Source of the DNA: UBA987 sp002292105
GTDB taxonomy: Bacteria > Bacteroidota > Bacteroidia > NS11-12g > UBA9320
DNA length: 64,000 nucleotides
Assembly: GCA_943846675.1 (NCBI GenBank)
Contig: OX044357.1
Span: 620,001-684,000 of the forward strand
Reading direction: 5' to 3'
Shown here piece after piece: positions 53,301 through 61,730 of the stretch. The number at the start of each line of letters is the position of its first letter. The first letter of the stretch is position 1. Position numbers and translations under genes: made by a program. Under the pieces are notes generated by a model. The model saw only the letters and a list, made by a program, of their open reading frames with translations. It searched no databases and was not told the DNA's origin.

Positions 53301-54137
53301 TTAATCGCTCAATATGCGGAAACTAGAAACGATTTTGGGTTGGTAAGATTGTACCAAGCATACCCTGTAACATACAATACGTATTCAAACATCGATTTCA
53401 GTACAACAAAGTCGTTTAGAGCTGAGTACGAATTAAGAGGCGAAGGGCGCGTTTCATTATCTGCTAACTACGCTTTATTGTTTGCTGATGGAACGGGAAG
53501 TAATATCAATTCTCAAAGTGCACTTATTGCAGCGAATCAACCTAACCTAAGATCGCTTTATCCTTTAGATGTTGATGTAAGACATAAAATTGTTGGAATT
53601 TTTGATTACCGTTTTAAAGGTAAAAATGATTACACCGGACCAGTTTGGTTTGGTAAAAAAGTTTTCACAAATGCTGGTGCAAACTTTATCATCTCTGGTA
53701 AGTCTGGTGCTCCATACTCGAAGCAAGGGATTGCTATTTCATCTGCACAATCTGATCTTGGTCGGGTACAAAGATCCTTTTTGGATGGCAACCCATTTGG
53801 TAGTCGATTACCATGGCAATTCAAGGTTGACATGAATGCTTCCAAAACATTTGCGATCAAGAAAAAGAACCAAAAGAAATTTAGACCAGATTCTAAACAA
53901 TACACGGTATTCCTTTGGGTGCAAAACTTGTTGAACAACAGAATTATTGACCGTGTATATGGTTACACAGGTTTGCCTAATGATGATGGATACTTGAACT
54001 CACCACAAGGACAACAATACATCCAAGAACAAATCAACCAACAGTCGTTCATGGATCTATACAATATAAAAATGAATAACCCATCGAACTTTGCTATTCC
54101 TAGATTGGCAAGACTTGGATTTAGAATGACATTCTAG
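50388..54137 (+). CDS. Giant TonB-dependent receptor, paralog B, heading a T9SS cargo operon
   Basis: A 1249-residue receptor with signal peptide (YLYLTVILVVSSVYAFGQ), CarboxypepD_reg domain (GEIRGKIIDGKTKKALDYAEIVVK, PLEPGEYVVEVTYVGYN), plug (FLGQRTDATRVFIDGVPVIGD, GVPAQYGDFTGGAINYTTKG) and a barrel closing with RLGFRMTF. It shares the whole architecture with paralog A. Two genes follow on the same strand with gaps of 24 and 36 bp: a T9SS cargo and a PorV-family protein. The three probably act together. A TAGCTTTC sequence about 35 bp upstream of the ATG is one base off the -7 consensus. Confidence 0.9.
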   Translation: MSKYLYLTVILVVSSVYAFGQANFGEIRGKIIDGKTKKALDYAEIVVKKDGIAKGGGLSDDLGNYTVKPLEPGEYVVEVTYVGYNTRQYSGVVVTGNNISYVNVELSPSKGGEKLKTVTVTRYKTNLIEPDKNQKSFSDKDLVKMAVRSAGALAATSSAANTTASGGVSFLGQRTDATRVFIDGVPVIGDAGIPQGAQSQVDIIQSGVPAQYGDFTGGAINYTTKGPSRYVRKSFEVISSSLFDPYHYNYAQGFMSGPLWIKNKGGGDKEYVALGFQLSGDLNYTQDPSPLYGGVYVVKDDVLDELEQNPLAPNPQGSGFVPASSFLTNDDIVLEKARRNVDYLRGSLQAKLEYQPNKHSTVTLFGSGSYRNSNSYSRAHYLLNYKNNAESVNQTYRTYLKFTQRLRNANADDKDKDASKSLITDAFYTVRLDYQTSIGSSKSALHGDNIFDYGYVGKFDHYRAPVYRYNQNEKKFIDQNGDTVARRGYFELAGYQDTLLTFEASDKNVERARYTTNFFNNAEDLDRTIFADGQVFEGLGVLNGRSLQNTYSLFLNPGTNAAGYSKSQAERISAYAMGEASLNLKNKHDLQFGMTYEQNLYSGYSLSANSLWLLMPLLANSHILELDNFETGDYTVGGIHSYDETGRFLDTITYNTFVDSDAQKSFDKNLRAKLMAEGRTDVHGNLITETSFIDINSLSPEDFSIDMFSADDLWNNGNSYVSYYGYDHLGNRDRNRPSLAEFLYDEDNRRVGSFAPIYSAAWLQDKFAFKDLIFRLGVRIERYDANQFVLADPYSLYPVKTAGEVSSIQGRDIAHPSSIGDDYAVYVNNSESPSEILGYRKDNTWFDADGVEISTPDVIANETGGQVQPFLVDGQNQDIVKESFKDYEPQVNVLPRVWFSFPINSEAQFFANYDVMAQRPTNGATFTPINQYYFLEASQSRTIANSNMKPRIRTNYELGFKQKLSENSALSLIAQYAETRNDFGLVRLYQAYPVTYNTYSNIDFSTTKSFRAEYELRGEGRVSLSANYALLFADGTGSNINSQSALIAANQPNLRSLYPLDVDVRHKIVGIFDYRFKGKNDYTGPVWFGKKVFTNAGANFIISGKSGAPYSKQGIAISSAQSDLGRVQRSFLDGNPFGSRLPWQFKVDMNASKTFAIKKKNQKKFRPDSKQYTVFLWVQNLLNNRIIDRVYGYTGLPNDDGYLNSPQGQQYIQEQINQQSFMDLYNIKMNNPSNFAIPRLARLGFRMTF

Positions 54138-54161
54138 TAGAAATAGATAAGAGAAAAAGAT

Positions 54162-57100
54162 ATGAGAAATATAAGAAAGATAGGATTTGTTGCTGTTGTG
54201 TGTGCGACTGCTCTTTTCGCATCAGCGAAGGAAAATGTAAACGTACAAACACCAAAATCCGATGCTAGTAAAGCAGGATCGCAACAAATAAAAAATAAGT
54301 TAATGAAGTTTGCCTCTGACTGTGAACCAGCATCGGCGCAAGCAGATTTAGATATTAATAATGTACGTACCCGTATTCTTAACGGCGGTGATATGTGGTG
54401 GGATTTGAGCAATGCGCGATACGAAATTCCTAAACTTACCGACCTTAATGCGGTTAGAAAGAATTCCCTTTTTGCCGGAGCCATTTGGATAGGCGGTGAG
54501 GATGAAGGTGTACTTAAATTAGCAGCAATGACTTACCGTCAAGGTGGATCTGATTTTTGGCCTGGGCCACTTGATAAAGTGACGGGAACGACAAACAGTA
54601 CGCGTTGTGAGGCCTATGACGAAATTTATAAGGTGTCTCGTGAAGAAATTGAGGACCACAGAGAAGCATGGGAAAATGGAACGTTAACTTCCTTAAGTGA
54701 TGGTGTAAAGAATTGGCCTGGTAACGGTAGAGGAGCAAATGAACCAGACATGCTCGCACCATTTTTCGATCAAGATAGTAATGGTGTTTATGAACCGTTT
54801 AACGGAGACTACCCTGTACTTCAGACTGAATGTCGCGGCGTTCCTGTAGCACGCGAAAAAAACACACCAGCTGACCAACCAGACCAAATGCTTTGGTTCG
54901 TTTATAACGATAGAGGGAATATTCACTCTGAAACACAAGGTCAAGCGCAGGGATTGGAATTACAAACCACTGCTTTTGCTTATGCAACGAATGACGAAAT
55001 TAATAACATGACCTTCTATACGACTCGAATTATCAATAGAGGTTCAAACTTGAGTAATACATATTTTGGTCAATGGGTGGATCCTGATTTAGGTAACTAC
55101 TCTGATGATTATGTAGGTTGTGATGTAGGACTAAGCTTAGGGTTTTGTTATAACGGAGACGACAACGATGAAGGTATTCTAGGATATGGTTTGAATCCGC
55201 CATCAATTGGAGTTGATTTCTTTGAAGGACCTAAAAAGGATACAACAATCGACGGGGTTGATACCTTGTTCGAATTAGGAATGTCGAAGTTCGTTTACTA
55301 CGATAATGATTTTACGAATTTTGGAAATCCACAAACACCAATACATTATTACAATTACTTAAGAGGTCTTTGGAAAAACGGTGACTGTTTAACAAGAGAC
55401 GAAGCTAACGGAAGGACTGGAAGTGCTTGTACAGATTATATATTCCCAGGTAAATCTGATCCGAATGATGCAACTGATTGGTCTGAAACCACCTCTGGAA
55501 ATACACCAGCAGATAGAAGATTTCTTCAAACCTCTGGACCTTTCACGCTTAAACAAGGTGCCGTTAACAAGATTACGGTTGGCGTTGTTTGGGCTAAAGC
55601 AAGTTCTGGTGGTGCAACCGGTTCACTTGACTTACTAAAAGCAAGTAGTAGAAAAGCACAAGAATTATTTGATAACTGTTTTGATATTCTTGACGGTCCT
55701 GATGCACCAATCGTTGAAGCACAAGAGTTGAGTAATGAGGTAGTCCTATTGTTTAACGATACCAAAAGAATTGAAGCCTACAAAGAAGTAACGATTAGTG
55801 ACGGAAAACCTGTTACCTACGTTTTCCAAGGATACAGAGTTTATCAACTTAAAAATGCATCTGTTGGAACAGGTGATTTGGAAGATATTGACAAGGCAAG
55901 AGAAGTTTTTGCTTGTGATTTGGACGACAGTATCACAAGATTGGTTAACCAACCTTTTGATGAAGCGTTAGGTCAACCTTTACCTAAGTTAATGATCGAT
56001 GGCAAAAACACGGGCTTAGTTCACTCTGTATCTATTACAGAAGATGTTTTTGCTACGGGTAGTAATAAAACACTTGTTAACCATAAGCCGTATTACTTTA
56101 TGGTTGTGTCCTATGCGGCATTGCCTGGTCATAGAGAGTTAGAGTATCTAGCTGGTAGAAAGATTCAGGAGTTTAGTGTAATTCCACATAATCCAGAGCC
56201 TGAAGAAGGTGGTTTAAGGGTAAATGGTAATTATGGTGATGGGCCAAAACTTGTTCGACTTGAAGGACGTGGTAATGGTGGAATCGAACTAGAGTTGACC
56301 GAAGCGTCGATAGCGGAAATATTAGCTAACGGAAGAACACAATTCCCAGAATACAAGATTGGACAAGGACCGGTTAACATTAAGGTTGTAGATCCATTAA
56401 AAGTGCCTAAAGGAAACTTTGAGTTAATACTTAGAGAAGATGCAAGTGCGACGTCTCCAATTGGTAGATTGAGCGGTTTGGTTGCTGATGCTACGAATTG
56501 GATGTTAATCAATACGGAATCAAATGATACCATTTTCTCTGATTATACCATTGACTATGAAAATGAGCAGCTAATTACAGCAATAAGCACAGAAAACGAA
56601 TTGAATGATTGGGGACTTTCTGTAACCATCACACAAGTTGTTGGTCCTGGTAATAGTGATGTTGATCAAAGCAATGGATTGATTGGCTGGAGTGTTGCTT
56701 GGGAAGACAATAGTAAGCAGTGGTTGACGGCAATACCTGATATCGATAATGGAGCATGGTTTAACTGGATACGTGCAGGTAGAGAAGGTTCTACAGTTGC
56801 TACTCCAGATTACTCTGAGCACGACTTTAGAGATGAAAATGGTGCTGCGATTGACAGATTTGAAGTGTACGAAAGAATATGGGACGGACGAATTGCGCCT
56901 TACCGATTGGCTTCGAAGAATATCCCATCTAACGCAAGTCCACAGCCAGCAAGAAATTATACGTTGGTGCAGGGTGTTGCATATCAAGGAACACAGCCTC
57001 CATCACACTGGTATAACCTTGACAACTTAAGCAGTATTGATTTGGTATTCACCAAAGACGAATCAAAATGGTCTCAGTGTCTTGTACTAGAACTTGGAGA

Positions 57101-58058
57101 AGAAGAAAACCTTAACCAAGGTGGTGCATTGAAATTTGAAGTGAGAAAACACAATTCTGTTAATAAAGATGGAAGCGAAAATGCTGCTGAACAAGGTAGA
57201 ACTTGGTTCCCAGGTTATGCAATCAACGTGGAAACTGGAGAGCGTCTTAACATTGTTTTAGGTGAGGATTCTTACCAAGGACTTAATAATGGACGAGACT
57301 TAAAATGGAATCCAACAGATCAAGGTGGAAGCTATAGTTCTGGATATGCAGGATTTGGTGGAAGACATTACATCTATATTATGGATACGGATAGTAGCTA
57401 CCTACAGTCGTTATATCCTTCAGGTCCAGCATACGATGGATGTAAAACATACATGGACAGAGTTGCAGGATTGACAGGAGATAATTATTTCCGTGAGTTA
57501 AACCAACAGGTATTGTATCATGCGATGTGGGTTATGCCATCTTACCTAGCCAATGGATATGAGATGGAAGTGAATGATAACGGTATGCCAGTTCCACCTA
57601 CGGAAGTGACTTTCAAGTTGCGCGTTAAAAAGCCATACCAGTATTATGTAACTGCTGAAAATCAAAACAGAAACAACCCAAGATATTCATTCGACACTGA
57701 AGCGGTATTCGCGGAGAGAAGCGCTGAATTTGGTAAAGAGGCGATGGAAACAATCAGACTTGTTCCTAACCCATATTTCGCTTACTCCGAGTATGAGAAT
57801 AACCCCGTAGAGAACAAGGTGAAAATTACAAACCTTCCTGAAACGTGTAAGATTTCAATTTATACGGTAGACGGCAGTCTAGTTCGTCGAATTGTTAAGG
57901 ATGACAAGTCAACAGAAGTGACTTGGGACTTAAAGAATAATGCTAAAGTACCTATCGCCAGTGGTACTTACTTAATCCATGTAGATGGTGGTGAGTTGGG
58001 CGAAAAAGTCATCAAATGGATGGGTATAATGAGAGAGTTAGACTTAGACTCGTTCTAA
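54162..58058 (+). CDS. Giant secreted protein with T9SS type A-like sorting domain
   Basis: A 1298-residue protein with a signal peptide (IGFVAVVCATALFASAK) and large beta-rich regions, ending in a sorting domain/FlgD-like Ig module (LVPNPYFAYSEYE, ISIYTVDGSLVRRIV, ASGTYLIHVDGGELGEKVIKW). The body is conserved in style with Bacteroidota surface proteins that follow giant TonB receptors (NGGDMWWDLSNARYEIPK, NSLFAGAIWIGGEDEG), and has an Asp-rich FFDQDSNGVYEPFNGDYP loop that may bind calcium. No enzyme motif is recognised. It lies in the middle of the receptor-cargo-PorV operon, so it is probably exported and retained at the surface. Confidence 0.85.
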   Translation: MRNIRKIGFVAVVCATALFASAKENVNVQTPKSDASKAGSQQIKNKLMKFASDCEPASAQADLDINNVRTRILNGGDMWWDLSNARYEIPKLTDLNAVRKNSLFAGAIWIGGEDEGVLKLAAMTYRQGGSDFWPGPLDKVTGTTNSTRCEAYDEIYKVSREEIEDHREAWENGTLTSLSDGVKNWPGNGRGANEPDMLAPFFDQDSNGVYEPFNGDYPVLQTECRGVPVAREKNTPADQPDQMLWFVYNDRGNIHSETQGQAQGLELQTTAFAYATNDEINNMTFYTTRIINRGSNLSNTYFGQWVDPDLGNYSDDYVGCDVGLSLGFCYNGDDNDEGILGYGLNPPSIGVDFFEGPKKDTTIDGVDTLFELGMSKFVYYDNDFTNFGNPQTPIHYYNYLRGLWKNGDCLTRDEANGRTGSACTDYIFPGKSDPNDATDWSETTSGNTPADRRFLQTSGPFTLKQGAVNKITVGVVWAKASSGGATGSLDLLKASSRKAQELFDNCFDILDGPDAPIVEAQELSNEVVLLFNDTKRIEAYKEVTISDGKPVTYVFQGYRVYQLKNASVGTGDLEDIDKAREVFACDLDDSITRLVNQPFDEALGQPLPKLMIDGKNTGLVHSVSITEDVFATGSNKTLVNHKPYYFMVVSYAALPGHRELEYLAGRKIQEFSVIPHNPEPEEGGLRVNGNYGDGPKLVRLEGRGNGGIELELTEASIAEILANGRTQFPEYKIGQGPVNIKVVDPLKVPKGNFELILREDASATSPIGRLSGLVADATNWMLINTESNDTIFSDYTIDYENEQLITAISTENELNDWGLSVTITQVVGPGNSDVDQSNGLIGWSVAWEDNSKQWLTAIPDIDNGAWFNWIRAGREGSTVATPDYSEHDFRDENGAAIDRFEVYERIWDGRIAPYRLASKNIPSNASPQPARNYTLVQGVAYQGTQPPSHWYNLDNLSSIDLVFTKDESKWSQCLVLELGEEENLNQGGALKFEVRKHNSVNKDGSENAAEQGRTWFPGYAINVETGERLNIVLGEDSYQGLNNGRDLKWNPTDQGGSYSSGYAGFGGRHYIYIMDTDSSYLQSLYPSGPAYDGCKTYMDRVAGLTGDNYFRELNQQVLYHAMWVMPSYLANGYEMEVNDNGMPVPPTEVTFKLRVKKPYQYYVTAENQNRNNPRYSFDTEAVFAERSAEFGKEAMETIRLVPNPYFAYSEYENNPVENKVKITNLPETCKISIYTVDGSLVRRIVKDDKSTEVTWDLKNNAKVPIASGTYLIHVDGGELGEKVIKWMGIMRELDLDSF

Positions 58059-58094
58059 GGATTGTAAACCAATATTGAAATAGATTAAAAGAAA

Positions 58095-59174
58095 ATGATT
58101 AAGAAAATATATAGTGTAATCCTGATATCGAGTTTGTCTCTGGCTGCAATGGCTGGAAATCCAGATCGAATAGGACAATCTGGAGCAAGTCAATTGATGA
58201 TTAACCCTTGGGCTATGTCAAGTGGTATGGGTTGGGCAGGTCAATCGAATGTTCGAGGCTTAGAAGCATCTTTCTTTAACATGGGCGGCTTAGCACATGC
58301 TAAACGTACTGAGTTAGGATTTTCTAACACAAATTGGTTAGTGGGTTCTGGAGTCCAAATAAACGCGTTTGGGTTTGCTCAGTCGTTAGGGGGAGAAGGT
58401 GTTTTAGCTTTAACCGTTATGACAATGGACCTCGGAGAAATTGAAGTTACTACGGTAGAGCAACCTGATGGTGGTTTGGGTACAATTAATCCTCAAAACA
58501 CAAACATTGGTTTAGGTTATGCTAAGAAGTTCACAAAAACAATATCTGGTGGCGTACTTGTAAGAGTGCATTCTGAAGCTATACCGAATGCTAGTGTTCA
58601 AGGAATAGCGATAGACGCTGGTATTCAATACACGGAGTCAAGCGATAAGTCAGACAAGCTTAAAAAGGATGACATCAAGTTTGGAATTAGTATGAAAAAT
58701 GTTGGGCCAGATGCTAGTTATAGTGGAGACGGTGTAACGTTTAAAGCGACGAATCCGAACAACGACGTACAGCAGTCATTCTTATTTAGAACGGCTGGTT
58801 TTGGTTTGCCTACATTAATCAACATTGGTGCATCTTATGATTTTAGACTTGATGCGACCAAAGAAACATACGACAAGCGGTTAACAGCGGCGCTGAACTT
58901 TACTTCTAATTCATACACACGGAATCAAGTGACAGCTGGGTTAGAGTTCGGGTATAAAGAAATATTTAAACTGAGAGGCGGTTTTGCCTACGAAGACGGT
59001 ATTTTTAACGCTGATGAAAGAACGTCTGCCCTTACGGGATTAACAGGAGGTTTTTCAATTGATTTGCCTATGAGCAAAAACAACGACAACAAGTTTGCAG
59101 TTGATTATTCTTACCGAGCAAGTAACCCTTTTGGCGGTTCACATGGTATTGGTGTAAGAATATTGGTTGATTAA
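58095..59174 (+). CDS. PorV/PorQ family outer-membrane protein
   Basis: A 359-residue FadL-like barrel of the PorV/PorQ family. After the signal peptide the opening GQSGASQLMINPWAMSSGMGWAGQSNVRGLEASFFNMGGLAHAKRTELGFSN matches the family. PorV ferries T9SS cargo from the translocon to the attachment complex; PorQ has a structural role. Immediate linkage to a T9SS cargo gene (36 bp upstream) suggests a cargo-dedicated shuttle. The stop codon sits in a palindrome (59162-59168 pairing with 59176-59182). Confidence 0.85.
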   Translation: MIKKIYSVILISSLSLAAMAGNPDRIGQSGASQLMINPWAMSSGMGWAGQSNVRGLEASFFNMGGLAHAKRTELGFSNTNWLVGSGVQINAFGFAQSLGGEGVLALTVMTMDLGEIEVTTVEQPDGGLGTINPQNTNIGLGYAKKFTKTISGGVLVRVHSEAIPNASVQGIAIDAGIQYTESSDKSDKLKKDDIKFGISMKNVGPDASYSGDGVTFKATNPNNDVQQSFLFRTAGFGLPTLINIGASYDFRLDATKETYDKRLTAALNFTSNSYTRNQVTAGLEFGYKEIFKLRGGFAYEDGIFNADERTSALTGLTGGFSIDLPMSKNNDNKFAVDYSYRASNPFGGSHGIGVRILVD

Positions 59175-59219
59175 TAACCAATGAAACAAGTGCAATACCA
59201 GCACTAAAAAAGAAATATA

Positions 59220-59227
59220 TAACTTTG
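59220..59227 (+). promoter_or_regulatory. -7 element TAACTTTG of greA
   Basis: Perfect TAnnTTTG, just upstream of the hairpin at 59231. It would start a transcript whose first bases form that hairpin. Confidence 0.5.
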
Positions 59228-59230
59228 CGG

Positions 59231-59271
59231 AACATTGCATTGGCCTTTGCCATTGCAATGTTTCTTTTTTT
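59231..59271 (+). terminator. Terminator-like hairpin with U-tract in the greA leader
   Basis: Arms 59231-59244 and 59249-59262 pair over 14 bases with one mismatch (loop CTTT) and are followed by TCTTTTTTT. Read from the -7 element at 59220 it lies in the greA leader, 20 bases before the ATG; it could also simply end the PorV operon. Confidence 0.65.
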
Positions 59272-59291
59272 AAACAGTACTAGAAACGAAT

Positions 59292-59765
59292 ATGTCACAG
59301 ATAAATTATATGTCGCAAGAAGGGTTCGATAACCTAAAGAATCAAATCGAACGACTAAAGACCGTTGACCGTCCGAACATATCTAAACAGATTGGAGAGG
59401 CTAGAGATAAAGGTGATTTATCGGAGAACGCGGAATACGATGCGGCTAAGGAAGCGCAAGGGTTATTGGAACTTAAGATTTCCAAGCTCGAAGAAGCCTT
59501 AGGCAATTCGCGCGTTATTGATCCAAGCACACTTGATTTGTCTAAGGTGGGTATTTTAAGTAAGGTTAGGGTTCTGAATAAAAAGGTGAATAAGGAAGTA
59601 ACCTATACCATAGTTGCGGAAAAAGAAGCAGATCTGAAAAAAGGTAAAATTTCCATTAAGTCTCCAATAGGTAAAGGTTTGATGGGATGTAAAGTTGGCG
59701 AAGTGGCCGAAGTTACAGTTCCTGCAGGGGTTATCCCATTTGAGATTTTAGAAATCACCGTATAA
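59292..59765 (+). CDS. greA: Transcription elongation factor GreA
   Basis: A 157-residue GreA: N-terminal coiled coil (YMSQEGFDNLKNQIERL) with the acidic tip GDLSENAEYDAAKE that enters the RNA polymerase secondary channel to stimulate transcript cleavage, and a C-terminal FKBP-like domain (IGKGLMGCKVGEVAEVTVPAG). It overlaps the HIT gene by one base (TAATG). Confidence 0.95.
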   Translation: MSQINYMSQEGFDNLKNQIERLKTVDRPNISKQIGEARDKGDLSENAEYDAAKEAQGLLELKISKLEEALGNSRVIDPSTLDLSKVGILSKVRVLNKKVNKEVTYTIVAEKEADLKKGKISIKSPIGKGLMGCKVGEVAEVTVPAGVIPFEILEITV

Positions 59766-60160
59766 TGTCAAGTATATTTAGTAAAATAGTTGCTGGGGAA
59801 ATTCCGTGTTACAAAGTAGCTGAAACTGAAGACTACCTCGCTTTTCTGGATGTTTTCCCATTGCGTAAAGGACACACCTTAGTCATTCCTAAAAAGGATG
59901 TCGATTATATATTTGACCTGGACGATGCAACCTACGCTGGTTTACATATGTTCTCAAAGATTGTCGCTAAAGCGGTTAAGCAAGCGATTCCGTGTAAACG
60001 TATTGGAACTGCAGTCATTGGATTAGAAGTACCACATACCCATATCCACTTGGTGCCTATTAATCATGTTGCAGATATTGACTTTTCTCAAGAGAAACTA
60101 AAAATTGAACATGATGAAATGGTCGAGATAGCCTCGTCTATTAGAGCATGTTTGAAATAA
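59765..60160 (+). CDS. HIT family nucleotide-binding protein
   Basis: A 131-residue HIT protein with catalytic triad HTHIH (His91, His93, His95) near the C-terminus and the opening SIFSKIVAGEIPCYKVAETEDYLAFLD. HIT proteins cleave AMP-linked compounds; the greA-HIT pair is common in Bacteroidota. Its stop meets the stop codon of the convergent ruvC gene directly. Confidence 0.92.
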   Translation: MSSIFSKIVAGEIPCYKVAETEDYLAFLDVFPLRKGHTLVIPKKDVDYIFDLDDATYAGLHMFSKIVAKAVKQAIPCKRIGTAVIGLEVPHTHIHLVPINHVADIDFSQEKLKIEHDEMVEIASSIRACLK

Positions 60161-60742
60161 TTATTTAATCCGATCTGGATTGTCTGATAGAAACGAACCC
60201 CAACTACCGTAATTCTTTTTGCTTGGTTGATTGGTGGTTATGCCACCTTGGAAATAATGACATACCGCAGCAGCCATGCCATCTGTAGCATCCAAGTTTT
60301 TTGGAATTTCGTCAAATTTCAACAGTGACTTTAAAATTCCAGCGACCTGTTCTTTACTGGCATTTCCACTGCCTGTGATGCTTTGTTTGATTCGTTTTGG
60401 TGCGTATTCGAAAATAGGGATATCTCGATACAGCCCTGCAGCCATGGCTACGCCCTGAGCACGTCCAAGCTTTAACATACTCTGGACGTTCTTGCCGTAA
60501 AATGGAGCCTCTAAAGCCATTTCGTCTGGATGGTAACCGTCGATCAAGCTCAACGTGCGCTCAAAAATCTTTTTCAGTTTTAAGGCATGAGAGTCTACCC
60601 GCCCCAATGTGATGATGCCCATACTAATCAAATGAATGGATTTCTTCTTACAGCCTAAGACACCGTATCCCATTATATTTGTTCCAGGATCAATTCCAAG
60701 GATTATGCGGTCGAATTCCGTATCAAGTAAGCGAGAGGACAT
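60161..60742 (-). CDS. ruvC: Holliday junction resolvase RuvC
   Basis: A 193-residue RuvC. The catalytic acids are Asp18 (GIDPGT), Glu in LEAPFYGKN, and the Asp/Asp/His set in DATDGMAAAVCH. It cuts four-way junctions as a dimer in complex with RuvAB. A perfect -7 element four bases upstream of the ATG predicts a leaderless mRNA. Divergent from the flippase gene by 13 bp. Confidence 0.95.
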   Translation of the reverse strand: MSSRLLDTEFDRIILGIDPGTNIMGYGVLGCKKKSIHLISMGIITLGRVDSHALKLKKIFERTLSLIDGYHPDEMALEAPFYGKNVQSMLKLGRAQGVAMAAGLYRDIPIFEYAPKRIKQSITGSGNASKEQVAGILKSLLKFDEIPKNLDATDGMAAAVCHYFQGGITTNQPSKKNYGSWGSFLSDNPDRIK

Positions 60743-60746
60743 TAGT

Positions 60747-60754
60747 CAAAAGTA
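60747..60754 (-). promoter_or_regulatory. -7 element TACTTTTG of ruvC
   Basis: Perfect TAnnTTTG on the minus strand, four bases before the ATG at 60742. Confidence 0.55.
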
Positions 60755-60755
60755 G

Positions 60756-61730
60756 TTGCAATTATTGAATAACCATAAGAATCAGAAGACACGAATTCGC
60801 ATTGTTAAATGGTTCGTTGCACTACTTGCCTTAAGCTTTCTGTATTACGAAATCTTTGTAAAGCATCAGGCTTTGTTATTGTTTAAGGACTACAGACAGA
60901 CCGTAATTGAGATTTGGCCTTCATTGCTACTAGTTGGCCTACTAATGCCCTTAAATTGGTTAATAGAGTCTTTAAAATGGCGTCGCTTACTCAAGTCCAC
61001 CACAAAAATCTCTGTATACCACTCTATAAAGGGTGTATTGATGGGGGTCTCGCTTGGTTTATTTACGCCAAATGGTGTTGGGGAGTTTGCGGGTCGTATG
61101 TGGGTTGTTAATAAGGTATATCGAGAACAAGCCGTTTCTAGCAGCATTGTTGGCAGTTTATCTCAACTGTGTATCACGATTACCATAGGAGGCGCGCTAA
61201 TAGTATTTTTTGCCAGTCAGTGGATTGCAGAAACGTGGTTGTTAACGGCACAAATTTTAGCGACTTTAACCGTGTTGATTGGGTTCTATGCCTATTACAA
61301 AATGCCGGAGATTGCTGGAGGTGTGTTGTCCCGGATTAAGGTGTTTAGCCGATTTGATAAATTTCGTCAATCAATGATGTCATTTACAAAGGGAGCGCTA
61401 ACAAGCGCTTATCTGTCGTCACTGCTTCGTTATGCGGTCTTTTGCAGTCAATTGGGAATTCTTATTGTAGCCGTAGGTGATTTGACCACCGGCGAAACGT
61501 TAATGGTTCTTGGGCTAATTCCTGTGTATTACTATATCCAGACCCTTGTGCCAACGATTGCGCTAAGTGAAATAGGTGTTCGGGGCTTGATTATGCTCTT
61601 TTTGTTCTCTAGTGTTTTGGTTGAATCGGAAGTTATTTTAATTTCATTTCTTATCTGGATGATTAATCTAATTGTGCCAGGCGTCATTGGATTAATATTC
61701 TTGGCCAATAACAAGTTCAGAAATAAATGA
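60756..61730 (+). CDS. Flippase-like integral membrane protein (LPG synthetase TM family, UPF0104)
   Basis: A 324-residue membrane protein with about eight hydrophobic helices and the family blocks LIESLKWRRLL, GVSLGLFTPNGVGEFAGRMWVV and PTIALSEIGVRGLIMLF. Homologs are thought to flip polyisoprenyl-linked sugars or act with lipid-modifying enzymes. The start is uncertain: TTG at 60756 or 60765 are the only codons near by. The next gene, a glycosyltransferase, overlaps it by four bases (ATGA), so the two probably work together in surface glycan synthesis. Confidence 0.8.
   Translation: MQLLNNHKNQKTRIRIVKWFVALLALSFLYYEIFVKHQALLLFKDYRQTVIEIWPSLLLVGLLMPLNWLIESLKWRRLLKSTTKISVYHSIKGVLMGVSLGLFTPNGVGEFAGRMWVVNKVYREQAVSSSIVGSLSQLCITITIGGALIVFFASQWIAETWLLTAQILATLTVLIGFYAYYKMPEIAGGVLSRIKVFSRFDKFRQSMMSFTKGALTSAYLSSLLRYAVFCSQLGILIVAVGDLTTGETLMVLGLIPVYYYIQTLVPTIALSEIGVRGLIMLFLFSSVLVESEVILISFLIWMINLIVPGVIGLIFLANNKFRNK

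Noticed and set aside
56571..57030. Long open frames opposite and alongside the giant cargo gene
   Set aside because: They overlap a well-supported 1298-residue gene, lack promoters and have no recognisable domain.
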